Positions 53,378-61,714 of a stretch of 64,000 nt of DNA are shown here, piece after piece; the first letter of the stretch is position 1; the number at the start of each line of letters is the position of its first letter. The position numbers were made by a program, and so were the translations under genes. The notes under the pieces were generated by a model. It did not search any database, was not told the origin of the DNA, and worked only from the letters and a program-made list of their open reading frames with translations. Source of the DNA: Weizmannia acidilactici (GTDB lineage Bacteria > Bacillota > Bacilli > Bacillales > Bacillaceae_C); assembly GCF_008974225.1 (NCBI RefSeq), contig NZ_BKZR01000014.1:1-64000 (forward strand), in the 5' to 3' direction.

Positions 53378-53470
53378 AATCGGCGGAAAACGTGGGGGAA
53401 TCGGCGGGGATCCCAGAAAAATCAGCGGTAGTACCAAAAAAATCGGCGGAGTTCCTACAGAAATCAGCTG
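53378..53470. repeat. 21-bp-period array, block 2
   Basis: Cores begin at 53378, 53399, 53420, 53441 and 53462, again 21 bp apart, and each lies exactly 200 bp after its counterpart in block 1. The first 80 bases are nearly identical to block 1. The 53072-53535 interval otherwise holds only the rpsI terminator and 53271-53370, in which I see no feature. Confidence 0.85.
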
Positions 53471-53535
53471 AAATTTCTTTTGCGTCACCCCTAAAATAAA
53501 AAGGGAAGCCCGCCCATGCAGGATTCCCCTTATTT

Positions 53536-54195
53536 TCAATCTCCCAACGCTTCCACGACTTTTTCCGCGGTGCTTTTGCTCGATTGCGGGTTTTGGCCGG
53601 TGACCAGGTTGCCGTCGCGGATGGAGTGGTCCGTCCAGTTCGGGCTCACCTCGAAGTCGGCGCCTTTTTCACGCAGTTTCGATTCCAATAAGAACGGCAT
53701 ATGTTGGTCGAGCTGCATTTCTTTTTCTTCGCTGTCGGTGAAAGAGGTTACTTTCTTTCCTTTTACGATCGGTGTGCCGTCTTTGTATGTAACATTCACC
53801 AGCCCGGAAGGACCGTGGCATACCGCGCCGATCACTTTGCCTTCTTCCGCAAATTGCTGCAATACGTATTGCAATACTTCACTGTTTGGAAAATCGAACA
53901 TCGTGCCGTGGCCGCCTGGCAGGAATACGGCATCATAACCTTCTGCATGTTCTTTTGTCAGCTTTTCGGTATTTTTCAATTCCGCTTCGGCTTCTTTCCA
54001 CTCCGGTTTTCTTTCATTGATGCTGTTCGGATCGAGTGCGACTTCCCCACCTTTAATGCTGGTTACTGTCACATCGTAGCCTTTTTCTTTGAACACTAAA
54101 TAAGGCACCGCAAATTCTTCAAGCCAAAGGCCGGTTTTGTGGTCATAGGTAATCTGCGTATGGTTTGTAACGACCATTAAAATCTTTTTGGACAT
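53536..54195 (-). CDS. DJ-1/PfpI (Hsp31-like) family protein
   Basis: The 219-residue protein belongs to the class I glutamine-amidotransferase-like DJ-1/PfpI superfamily. The nucleophile elbow AVCHGP places Cys126 and His127, with the PGGHGTMFD loop at 93-101 and a conserved acidic EE (26-27). The closest type is the Hsp31/YDR533C-like group, reported as glyoxalase III or chaperone; its activity here is unproven. The ribosome site on the minus strand is AAGGAGGGG. It is the first gene of the accessory stretch and runs opposite to its neighbours. Confidence 0.85.
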   Translation of the reverse strand: MSKKILMVVTNHTQITYDHKTGLWLEEFAVPYLVFKEKGYDVTVTSIKGGEVALDPNSINERKPEWKEAEAELKNTEKLTKEHAEGYDAVFLPGGHGTMFDFPNSEVLQYVLQQFAEEGKVIGAVCHGPSGLVNVTYKDGTPIVKGKKVTSFTDSEEKEMQLDQHMPFLLESKLREKGADFEVSPNWTDHSIRDGNLVTGQNPQSSKSTAEKVVEALGD

Positions 54196-54286
54196 CTTAG
54201 CCCCTCCTTAAAAATGCATCATAATATATTTTTTCTGCTGCGGGGTTCATTATACCAGCGGGTTCCCCCGTGAAACAATGATCTGA

Positions 54287-54847
54287 TCATTGCACCAATT
54301 CCCTGATCGTCTTCCCGTCCGCCAATGAAGGCTCCGGTACGCCCATCATGCCATAAATTGTCGGGGCGATGTCAAACATATGCCCCGTTTAAGCGGGATG
54401 CCCTTCCCGTACACAAGCAGGAATGTGCGCAAATCGCTTCTTTTCGAATTGCCACCGTGGTTCCCGGGTTCGGACGGCGCATGGAAATCGGAATCATCAT
54501 GTACCCCCTCGCGGCAACAAGGGTCACATCGCCGGCGTACGGATGGTGGAACCATTCGCTTTTTTTGCTTTGTGTCTTGATGACTGCCTCGTACGGTCGC
54601 TCCGGTTTATTTTTCAGAATACAAGGTAAACAGCTGTGATATCTTTGGCATCGGTCCCTTTTTTCATCATTTTATATAAATTCGGCAGTTCTTTTTTATG
54701 CTCATGGATATAATCGATTTTCATGCCATAAAAAGATTGGACAATGATCATTCCTTTTCCGGAAGCAGCCGATGGGCGGGTCGGCACAATTGCGGTTACA
54801 ATGGCTGCCAGTATGGTAAAAATAACTGGTCGGCTAAATCGTTTCAT
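54287..54847 (-). pseudogene. Broken alkaline phosphatase / nucleotide pyrophosphatase family gene
   Basis: Reading leftward, an intact N terminus with a signal peptide (MKRFSRPVIFTILAAIVTAI) leads to a LPNLYKMMKKGTDAKDITAV segment, where type I phosphodiesterases read PNL..L...G. The frame then stops at YLVF. In a second frame comes HHPYAGDVTLVAARGYM, in a third NHGG...LRTFLLVYGKGIPLKRG, and in another DIAPTIYGMMGVPEPSLADG before a stop. All are family C-terminal motifs. The catalytic centre is deleted, so this is a dead gene. With the sequence up to 55130 it fills that interval. Confidence 0.85.
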
Positions 54848-54961
54848 CCAAAACGCTTCCTTTCAACAGTAGTAAAATCCTATATCCCGTATTCAAAAGC
54901 GGTAAACAGGCATGGTCCTTCCGCAAGCCATTTATTAATTCTTTTTTAAGATTCTATTTTT

Positions 54962-55066
54962 ATGATGGTTGATGAGGATAACAAACAGCGGCTGCATTTA
55001 AAAAATGCGCCCGGGAATGTGCAAATGGTCACGAACCGGACTGTATATTCAGGGGCCAAAATATAA
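54962..55066 (+). other. Short open frame of unknown status upstream of cysP
   Basis: A 34-codon frame (MMVDEDNKQRLHLKNAPGNV onward, ending YSGAKI) lies before cysP without a clear ribosome site. It may be a gene remnant or chance. I recognise no family. Confidence 0.2.
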
Positions 55067-55130
55067 AGAAACGGGGCAGATCTTATCATGTAAAGAATCA
55101 TCGTCTGCACCAAGTTGGGAGCTGTTACAG

Positions 55131-56216
55131 GTGGCGTATATTGCATGGGCGGTCGCGTTACTGTTTGCCATGAATATCGGGGCAAGCGGAGCAGCTGCTT
55201 CTATGGGAATTGCATATGGTTCGGGAGCGGTGAGCAAAAGGGTGGCATTATTTTTGTGCGCTGCAGGCATCTTGCTCGGGGTGGTATCCGGAGGCGGGGA
55301 AGTTGTGAAAACGCTCGGCTCGGATATTGTGCCGGAACATATGATTTCGGTGCCTGTTGCCATCATCATTCTTGCTGCTGCCACACTTTCTCTGTTTATT
55401 GCCAATATGGCCGCTGTTCCTTTATCGACAAGCGAAGTGACCGTGGGTGCGATTGTAGGTGTCGGAATCGCATACAAAGTACTTTTTGTAAAAAGTATTT
55501 TAACGATTGTGTTCTATTGGATTGCGGTACCAATTATTGCATTCCTGCTCGCTTTTTGCGTTGGGCGGCTTGTCACAGCTGCAAAAAAGTTTGCCGATAA
55601 TAAAAGTTGGAAAAGGATCCTGCCGTTTTTCGTTATTGCCACAGGGCTTACGGAAGCTGTTTCTGCCGGCATGAACAATGTCGCCAATGCGGTAGGGCCG
55701 ATTGTTGCGGCAGGACTGATGAGCGTGCGGGAAGGAATTTGGATTGGCGGGCTGTTTGTCGCATGTGGCGCACTTTTACTTGGCAGCCGGGTACTGGAAA
55801 CGAACGGAAAGAAAATTACCGAGATAAGGTTGTTGGAAGGGAGTGCTGTATCGGGGCTTGGCGGCACTTTGGTGATCATCGCCTCGCATCTTGGGCTTCC
55901 GGTGCCGCAAACGCAAATCACGACATGCAGCATTCTTGGAATCGGTATGTCAAAAAAGGGGCTGCGCATTTTTGAAAAAAAGATCACCGTACGGTTGCTG
56001 AAAATTTGGTTGATCTCGCCGTGTTTTTCACTCGTCATCTCCTATAATCTTGTAAAAATTTTTATTGATTTTGATTTTTATTCCATCATTTTAGTCGGGA
56101 GTGTTTTCATTGCCACAATCGGCCTCGCCAGTTTCAGGATGCCGGTAACCCGGGCAGTGTTAAGCAAAAAATCAACCAAAGTCAAATTAAAAAAACAATA
56201 CAATGCTGAAAGGTAG
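55131..56216 (+). CDS. cysP: Sulfate permease CysP (PiT family)
   Basis: The 361-residue membrane protein has the duplicated PiT signatures FAMNIGASGAAASMG (near residue 9) and SAGMNNVANAVGPIVAAG. It closely follows B. subtilis CysP, a sulfate rather than phosphate carrier of this family, including SGGGEVVKTLGSDIVPE and PLSTSEVTVGAIVGVG. I prefer GTG 55131 after GGGAG, which gives the family length; ATG 55005 would add 42 polar residues. It heads cysP-sulfotransferase-sat-cysC and overlaps or abuts the next gene. Confidence 0.88.
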   Translation: MAYIAWAVALLFAMNIGASGAAASMGIAYGSGAVSKRVALFLCAAGILLGVVSGGGEVVKTLGSDIVPEHMISVPVAIIILAAATLSLFIANMAAVPLSTSEVTVGAIVGVGIAYKVLFVKSILTIVFYWIAVPIIAFLLAFCVGRLVTAAKKFADNKSWKRILPFFVIATGLTEAVSAGMNNVANAVGPIVAAGLMSVREGIWIGGLFVACGALLLGSRVLETNGKKITEIRLLEGSAVSGLGGTLVIIASHLGLPVPQTQITTCSILGIGMSKKGLRIFEKKITVRLLKIWLISPCFSLVISYNLVKIFIDFDFYSIILVGSVFIATIGLASFRMPVTRAVLSKKSTKVKLKKQYNAER

Positions 56217-56223
56217 GGAAAAG

Positions 56224-57177
56224 ATGTCCAGTTTTTTGAATTTTTTCCGAAAAAAGAGAATGCATAATAGGGCGGTGCTGATTTTGGGAAACGGCCGTTC
56301 AGGCACATCCGTCCTCACCCGCTGTTTAAATTTTATGGGAGTGGACCTTGGGAACGATAAAATGCTCGGCCCGAATAAAAAGATCAACCCGAAAGGCTAT
56401 TTTGAAAATGAAACCATTATTCATCTCCATAAACAATTAGGGGCGGTTTTGCGCTTCAGGCCGTCACCGGAAGGCTATGAAAATAGCCCTCAAGTGGTGC
56501 CGATCAAAAATAAAATAAAGGATTACGTGTACGAGCAGTTCAAAGACAAAGAAGTCTGGGCGTGGAAAGACCCGCGCACCAATGATTATCTCGCATTATG
56601 GAAAGATATACTGGCAGATTTACGCGTAGAACCAAACTGTGTGATTGTTGTCCGCAACCCGATTGATGTTGTGGCTTCAAATGTCAGGGCGTGGAACCGC
56701 GATGAAACATGGGCGCTGAGGCAATGGCAGTTGCGTACGTTGTTTTCCATCCGGGATACATACGGCTTAAAGCGGATGATTGTGTCGTATGAAGAACTTT
56801 TCAATCATACACTGGAGTGCCTGCGCAAAATTTCCACGACACTCGATCTGCCGTGGCCGGAAGACGAGGCGGAACTGAAATGCAAAATTGAATCTTTTAT
56901 TGATCCGAAATTGCAAACAAGCAACAGCAACACGAGTTTGGAGGACTTTATAAATCATGGGGATGTTACCCAGGATGTCAAAGATTTATATTTGCTCGCC
57001 CTTGAAGGGACCAAATCCCAGGAAGTCTTCCAGTCTAAAGCATACCATGAGCGGGTTGAAAAGCTGTATCAGGATTATTTGAATGATTATGGTGTGTTGC
57101 ACCGTGATCCTCCAAAACCGGAAAAAAATAACTGCCAAAATAGTCTGTTTAATGTTAAAATAGAGTATAAACATTAA
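56224..57177 (+). CDS. PAPS-dependent sulfotransferase family protein
   Basis: The 317-residue product has a 5'-phosphosulfate-binding loop GNGRSGTS at residues 22-29 and a 3'-phosphate-binding stretch VIVVRNPIDVVASNVRAW near 139-156, the two hallmark sulfotransferase motifs. No transmembrane helix or signal peptide is evident, so a cytosolic enzyme is likely. The acceptor is unknown. ATG 56224 follows AGGTAGGG; ATG 56203 overlaps cysP. Lying between sulfate uptake and PAPS synthesis genes, it probably consumes the PAPS they produce. Confidence 0.8.
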   Translation: MSSFLNFFRKKRMHNRAVLILGNGRSGTSVLTRCLNFMGVDLGNDKMLGPNKKINPKGYFENETIIHLHKQLGAVLRFRPSPEGYENSPQVVPIKNKIKDYVYEQFKDKEVWAWKDPRTNDYLALWKDILADLRVEPNCVIVVRNPIDVVASNVRAWNRDETWALRQWQLRTLFSIRDTYGLKRMIVSYEELFNHTLECLRKISTTLDLPWPEDEAELKCKIESFIDPKLQTSNSNTSLEDFINHGDVTQDVKDLYLLALEGTKSQEVFQSKAYHERVEKLYQDYLNDYGVLHRDPPKPEKNNCQNSLFNVKIEYKH

Positions 57178-57227
57178 TCCTATCTTTTTTATAGGAAAAA
57201 TATTCATGAGTGGAGGAATTTTGGAAC

Positions 57228-58385
57228 ATGGCATTTGCAACGAGCGTCCCGCATGGCGGTGTTTTGGTGAACCGCGAAGACAAAAGTGCGGAGGCTTTGA
57301 AACAAGCAAAAAAAAATCAGACACTGGTCGTTTCCGACTGGAGCATTTCCGATTTGGAACTGATCGCCATTGGGGGGTTCAGCCCGTTGACCGGTTTTAT
57401 GGGCCAGAGGGATTACGAAAGTGTCGTTGAAAACATGCGCCTTGCAAACGGACTGGTCTGGAGCATCCCGATCACGCTTCCCGTCACGGAAGAAGAAGCG
57501 GAAAGGTTTGCAATCGGCGAAACGATTACATTGAAAGGTGCGGACGGCGTCATTTACGGCACGCTCCAACTGGAAGAAAAGTATACGGTTGATAAAGAAC
57601 GGGAAGCAGAGCTTGTGTATGGCACAACCGATGCGGCGCATCCAGGGGTCAAGCGCCTGTATGAAAACGGCGGCGTGTATCTCGCAGGCCCGATTACGCT
57701 GCTCAACCGCCCGAACCACGACCAATTTGCAGCCTATTATAAGGATCCGAAAGAAACGCGGGAAATGTTCGCATCTCTCGGCTGGAAAACGATTGTCGGC
57801 TTCCAGACGCGCAACCCTGTGCACCGCGCACATGAATATATCCAAAAAAGCGCACTTGAAATTGTGGACGGCCTGCTGTTGAACCCGCTTGTCGGTGAGA
57901 CGAAAAGCGACGATATCCCGGCCGACATCCGGATGGAAAGTTATGAAGTGATTTTGAAAAATTACTATCCGAAAGACCGCGTACGCCTTGTCATTTATCC
58001 TGCCGCCATGCGTTATGCGGGGCCAAGGGAAGCGATTCTCCATGCGCTTGTCCGCAAAAATTACGGATGCACCCATTTCATTGTTGGGCGTGACCATGCC
58101 GGCGTGGGCGACTATTACGGTACATATGAGGCGCAGGAATTAATCAGCACCGTGGAACATGAGCTCGACATTACGATATTAAAATTTGAACATGCCTTTT
58201 ACTGCACAAAATGCGGCAACATGGCGACGACAAAAACTTGCCCGCACGGCAAAGAAGACCATATTCATTTGAGCGGGACAAAAGTGCGTGAAATGCTGCG
58301 CGCGGGCCAAAAACCGCCAAAAGAATTCTCGCGCCCGGAAGTTGCCGAAGTATTGATCAGGGGCATGAAAGCGCAAGAAAGATGA
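57228..58385 (+). CDS. sat: Sulfate adenylyltransferase
   Basis: Sat activates sulfate with ATP to adenylyl sulfate (APS). The 385-residue monofunctional form has the substrate site GFQTRNPVHRAHEY, the GRDHAGVGDYYG motif and a C-terminal cysteine cluster (YCTKCGNMATTKTCPHG). I chose ATG 57228 after GTGGAGGA; GTG 57210 lies at the ribosome site. It is 50 bases after the sulfotransferase and 46 before cysC. Confidence 0.95.
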   Translation: MAFATSVPHGGVLVNREDKSAEALKQAKKNQTLVVSDWSISDLELIAIGGFSPLTGFMGQRDYESVVENMRLANGLVWSIPITLPVTEEEAERFAIGETITLKGADGVIYGTLQLEEKYTVDKEREAELVYGTTDAAHPGVKRLYENGGVYLAGPITLLNRPNHDQFAAYYKDPKETREMFASLGWKTIVGFQTRNPVHRAHEYIQKSALEIVDGLLLNPLVGETKSDDIPADIRMESYEVILKNYYPKDRVRLVIYPAAMRYAGPREAILHALVRKNYGCTHFIVGRDHAGVGDYYGTYEAQELISTVEHELDITILKFEHAFYCTKCGNMATTKTCPHGKEDHIHLSGTKVREMLRAGQKPPKEFSRPEVAEVLIRGMKAQER

Positions 58386-58431
58386 CCTTGAAAATTTTTT
58401 CTATTAAGTAAAAAGGAGGAAATCCAATCGC

Positions 58432-59052
58432 ATGGCGAAAGCGACCAATATTACGTGGCACGAAGCCAAAGTCAAAAAGGAAGACCGCCGGAAGTTGAAC
58501 GGGCATGGAAGCGCCATCCTTTGGTTTACCGGTTTATCCGGCTCGGGGAAATCGACTTTGTCTGTTGCCGTGGAACATGAGCTCCACAAACGGGGGATCC
58601 GTACCTACATTCTGGACGGGGATAACATCCGCCACGGTTTAAACAAAAATCTCGGATTTTCCCCGGAAGACCGGAAAGAAAACATCCGCCGCATCGGCGA
58701 AGTGTCAAAACTGTTCGTAGATGCAGGCATTATGGTACTGACCGCATTTATTTCGCCGTACCAGGCAGACCGGGACATGGTCCGTGAACTGGTGGAAGGC
58801 CGTGAGTTTGTCGAAATTTATGTGAAATGCCCGCTGGAAGTGTGCGAAAACAGGGATCCGAAAGGCTTGTACAAAAAGGCACGCAGCGGTGAAATTAAAA
58901 ACTTTACCGGTATTGACGCGCCTTATGAAGCGCCTGAATGCCCGGAACTCGTTGTAGACACGAATCAACAACCTTTGGAAGATTCCGTCAAACAGGTTAT
59001 CCAATATTTGGAGGAAAACGATTATATTGAAAAGCAGCCGGTCCGTCTTTAA
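58432..59052 (+). CDS. cysC: Adenylyl-sulfate kinase
   Basis: CysC phosphorylates APS to PAPS. The 206-residue protein has the P-loop GLSGSGKST (residues 34-42), LDGDNIRHGLNKNLGFS and the FISPYQADRD segment of APS kinases. ATG 58432 follows AAAGGAGGA. It completes PAPS synthesis next to the sulfotransferase; no PAPS reductase (cysH) is present in the window. Confidence 0.95.
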   Translation: MAKATNITWHEAKVKKEDRRKLNGHGSAILWFTGLSGSGKSTLSVAVEHELHKRGIRTYILDGDNIRHGLNKNLGFSPEDRKENIRRIGEVSKLFVDAGIMVLTAFISPYQADRDMVRELVEGREFVEIYVKCPLEVCENRDPKGLYKKARSGEIKNFTGIDAPYEAPECPELVVDTNQQPLEDSVKQVIQYLEENDYIEKQPVRL

Positions 59053-59068
59053 TCCGGCTGTACCACGG

Positions 59069-59100
59069 CATGCAGCATGTTCCTCTGCTGCATGTTTTTT
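59069..59100 (+). terminator. Terminator after cysC
   Basis: CATGCAGC pairs with GCTGCATG around a ten-base loop, then six T residues. It closes the cysP-cysC unit. Confidence 0.88.
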
Positions 59101-59152
59101 AATTGGCGGTGTAAAAATATGCATTAAAATGCTGGAAATATGCAAAAATCTA

Positions 59153-59181
59153 TTTTCAACCGAAAATTTTTGTGCTATTGT
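59153..59181 (+). promoter_or_regulatory. Possible lysP promoter
   Basis: TTTTCA (59153-59158), a 17-bp spacer and TATTGT (59176-59181) with an upstream TG (59173-59174). It is moderate; no lysine riboswitch was recognised in the short leader. Confidence 0.35.
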
Positions 59182-59260
59182 ATGGACGTTGTGCTTTTAT
59201 CCTGTGAAAAACGTGGAGATATGCTGTCAACAGGGAACAAACGAAATGGAGGTGTTCCTG

Positions 59261-60706
59261 ATGGATACGAAACAAGATTCCGGGCTTAACCGGAGTTTAA
59301 AGGCGCGGCATCTCACCATGATTTCGCTCGGCGGTTCAATTGGGACAGGACTGTTTCTCGGAAGCGGCGCCGCCATTTACCAGGCGGGCCCGGGGGGTGC
59401 ACTGCTCGCCTATTTGGTTATCGGTGTAATGGTTTATTTTATTATGACAAGCCTCGGGGAACTGGCATCTTTTATGCCGACAAGCGGCGCATTCAGTACA
59501 TATGCGACCCGCTTTATTGATCCGGCGCTCGGCTTTGCGCTCGGATGGAACTACTGGTACAGCTGGGCGATCACCTTGGCTGCGGAACTTTCGGCATCCA
59601 CGCTCGTCATGAAATTCTGGTTTCCACACAGCCCTTCTTGGATGTGGAGCGGCCTGTTTTTGCTTGTCATTTTTCTGCTGAACATCCTTTCCGTCAAAGG
59701 CTACGGCGAAGGGGAATATTGGTTCTCCTTTATTAAAGTGGCCACGATTATCATTTTTATCGTGGTCGGCACCTTGATGATATTCGGTATTATGGGAGGC
59801 AACGCAATCGGTTTTAAAAACTTTACGGTTGGGGATGCGCCTTTCCATGGCGGGGCGCTTGCCGCACTCGGCGTCTTTATTACGGCAGGGTTCTCTTTCC
59901 AGGGGACGGAAATTGTCGGCGTCGCAGCAGGGGAAAGCGAAGATCCGCGCAAAAATGTACCGAAAGCGATCAGAAGCGTGTTTTGGCGGATCCTTTTGTT
60001 TTATGTGCTGGCTATTCTTGTCATCGGGCTGGTCATCCCTTATACGACAAAAACATTGCAGAGCACAAACATTATGGTGAGCCCGTTTACACTCGTCTTT
60101 AAAAAAGCCGGGCTCGCATTTGCGGCTTCGCTCATGAATGCAGTCATTTTAACGGCCGTATTATCGGCGGGCAATTCAAGCTTGTATGCTTCGACGAGAA
60201 TTCTATATGCGATGGCAAAAGAAGGGCAGGCCCCGAAGTTTTTCGCTAGGCTCAATAAACGCGGCGTGCCAGTTGCGGCGCTCGTGGCCACAACGATTGT
60301 CGGCACACTCGCATTTTTGGCATCTGTCTTTGGGGACGGCGCCATTTACATTTGGCTATTAAACGCAGCCGGTGTCACGGGCTTTATTTTCTGGCTCGGG
60401 ATTGCCGCCAGCCACTACCGCTTCCGGAAAGCGTATATTGCGCAAGGGCACTCGGTCGAGGAGCTGCCTTTCCATGCCAAATGGTATCCGTTTGGCCCGA
60501 TCTTTGCCCTTGTTGTCGGACTGATCGTCATTTTGGCGCAGGATTACCAGGCGTTCCTCGGCGGCCAAATCGATTGGATGAGCGCACTCGCGGCATACTT
60601 GGGCATTCCGTTGTTTGTCATCATGTGGCTCGGCTATAAAATTGCAAAGCGGACAAAAGTTGTGCCGCTAAAAGCATGTCGGATCGATTTGCAGGAATTC
60701 GAATGA
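59261..60706 (+). CDS. lysP: Amino acid permease, LysP-like
   Basis: The 481-residue APC-superfamily permease has 12 predicted membrane spans and runs closely parallel to E. coli LysP: LKARHLTMISLGGSIGTGLF, FSFQGTEIVGVAAGESEDP, MNAVILTAVLSAGNSSLYAS and SHYRFRKAYIAQGHS. Lysine-proton symport is therefore likely, but a related basic amino acid is possible. I chose ATG 59261 after TGGAGGTG; the longer frame begins within cysC. Confidence 0.85.
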   Translation: MDTKQDSGLNRSLKARHLTMISLGGSIGTGLFLGSGAAIYQAGPGGALLAYLVIGVMVYFIMTSLGELASFMPTSGAFSTYATRFIDPALGFALGWNYWYSWAITLAAELSASTLVMKFWFPHSPSWMWSGLFLLVIFLLNILSVKGYGEGEYWFSFIKVATIIIFIVVGTLMIFGIMGGNAIGFKNFTVGDAPFHGGALAALGVFITAGFSFQGTEIVGVAAGESEDPRKNVPKAIRSVFWRILLFYVLAILVIGLVIPYTTKTLQSTNIMVSPFTLVFKKAGLAFAASLMNAVILTAVLSAGNSSLYASTRILYAMAKEGQAPKFFARLNKRGVPVAALVATTIVGTLAFLASVFGDGAIYIWLLNAAGVTGFIFWLGIAASHYRFRKAYIAQGHSVEELPFHAKWYPFGPIFALVVGLIVILAQDYQAFLGGQIDWMSALAAYLGIPLFVIMWLGYKIAKRTKVVPLKACRIDLQEFE

Positions 60707-60866
60707 GAAAAAGGGCACAAAAGGGCACTGTTCTATAAAAATGGGATGAATTTGAGTTGGAAGAAGGAGTACAGTCCTTATACAGCGGGATGTTATGTAA
60801 ACTTAAAATACGCCTGTTTTATTTATCCGCGAATTAATCCTATATATCCACGCATTTTCCGCGCTG

Positions 60867-60895
60867 TTGGGTTGGAAATCATTATATGGTATGCT
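60867..60895 (+). promoter_or_regulatory. ybaK promoter
   Basis: TTGGGT (60867-60872), a 17-bp spacer and TATGCT (60890-60895) with a TGG extended -10. The preceding 60707-60866 holds no feature I can support. Confidence 0.55.
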
Positions 60896-60938
60896 CGCCC
60901 GGCATTCGTTGAACAATACCCATAAGGAGTGGGTATAG

Positions 60939-61382
60939 ATGCATGAAGTCATTACCACCCTGTCTGCAAAAAGACGGGAGAGGCAAATCAGATATGAACG
61001 CAATCTGCTCCAGGAGCTCCCGATCGAAGCTTTGAAAAAAAGCTTTCAATCCCATTTTGATTCATTCCGGATCAACGGGGGAGCCCGGATGGAGCAGAGC
61101 GTCGAAGAAGGCTGCTATGATGTGGCCATCGAGGCATATTTATTGGGCGGCCACTACAGCCGCTTCGGCTACTACGGCGAACCGTTGGAGCAGGCCAAAA
61201 AACGGTGTGAAACCGAGTTAAAACATATTACGGATACACTTTACAACTTCTGGCTCTACTGGACGTTCGGCAAAGATACCATGCAGGAATCGATTTATTA
61301 TACATGCGAACAGTTTACCGACTACTGGTGGACGTACGGCTTTAAAAAAGGCGAACAAAGGCGGAAACTGCGGCTTCATTAG
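60939..61382 (+). CDS. ybaK: YbaK, DUF2521 family protein
   Basis: The 147-residue protein is rich in aromatic and charged residues (YNFWLYWTFGKDTMQESIYY; TDYWWTYGFKKGEQRRK) and matches the Bacillus YbaK/DUF2521 family, of unknown function. It normally sits between rpsI and cwlD, so it re-establishes the core gene order. ATG 60939 follows AAGGAGTG. Confidence 0.85.
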   Translation: MHEVITTLSAKRRERQIRYERNLLQELPIEALKKSFQSHFDSFRINGGARMEQSVEEGCYDVAIEAYLLGGHYSRFGYYGEPLEQAKKRCETELKHITDTLYNFWLYWTFGKDTMQESIYYTCEQFTDYWWTYGFKKGEQRRKLRLH

Positions 61383-61410
61383 GGGGGGCCGGCTATAGGC
61401 GGCCCCCTCT
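61383..61410 (+). terminator. Terminator-like hairpin after ybaK
   Basis: A GC-rich stem (GGGGGGCC / GGCCCCC with loop GGCTATAGGC) lies immediately after the ybaK stop. The T tract is short. Confidence 0.6.
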
Positions 61411-61425
61411 AAGTTTGTTGCCGGC

Positions 61426-61620
61426 CCGCCGATTTTTTTCGGAATTCCGCTGATTTTCCGAAAGGTTCCGCTGATAAAGGAAGCTTTTTCGCTGATAAAT
61501 TTTTCAAGACAGATGCGGGCGGGAGATACGATTTCCGCTGCAGTTCTTTTCTGCCGATATTTTTAAATTACTGCTGATGTTTTGCCAACTTCCGCTGAGA
61601 AAGAGAGATTTTCCACAGTA
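61426..61620. repeat. 21-bp-period array, inverted copy
   Basis: CCGC(C/T)GATT-type cores, the reverse complement of the 53-kb core, start at 61426, 61447, 61468 and 61489, then again at about 61571, 61592 and 61613, at 20-21 bp. The intervening copies are degenerate. It fills most of the gap between ybaK and cwlD; 61621-61714 shows no clear promoter. Confidence 0.78.
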
Positions 61621-61714
61621 AAACGGGAAACCGTTTGAGTTCCAACCTTAAAAAAGTTCTATTTTCCTTTCTTGTCCCATAACTATCAGTAAGGACAAGG
61701 AGAGGGAGATTGAG

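Noticed and set aside
53178..53470. CRISPR array
   Set aside because: Units are 21 bp with a 9-bp core; CRISPR needs roughly 23-40 bp repeats with similar-size unique spacers, and no cas genes are nearby.
53104..53499. 131-codon frame through the 21-bp arrays
   Set aside because: The heptad pattern follows from the 21-bp period. The second block continues in another frame of the repeat, and there is no ribosome site or relative.
54325..54639. 104-codon plus-strand frame near 54.3-54.6 kb
   Set aside because: It is the complement of the phosphodiesterase pseudogene, whose motifs are clear on the minus strand.
59101..59260. Lysine riboswitch before lysP
   Set aside because: The leader is too short and lacks the L-box core and a terminator hairpin.
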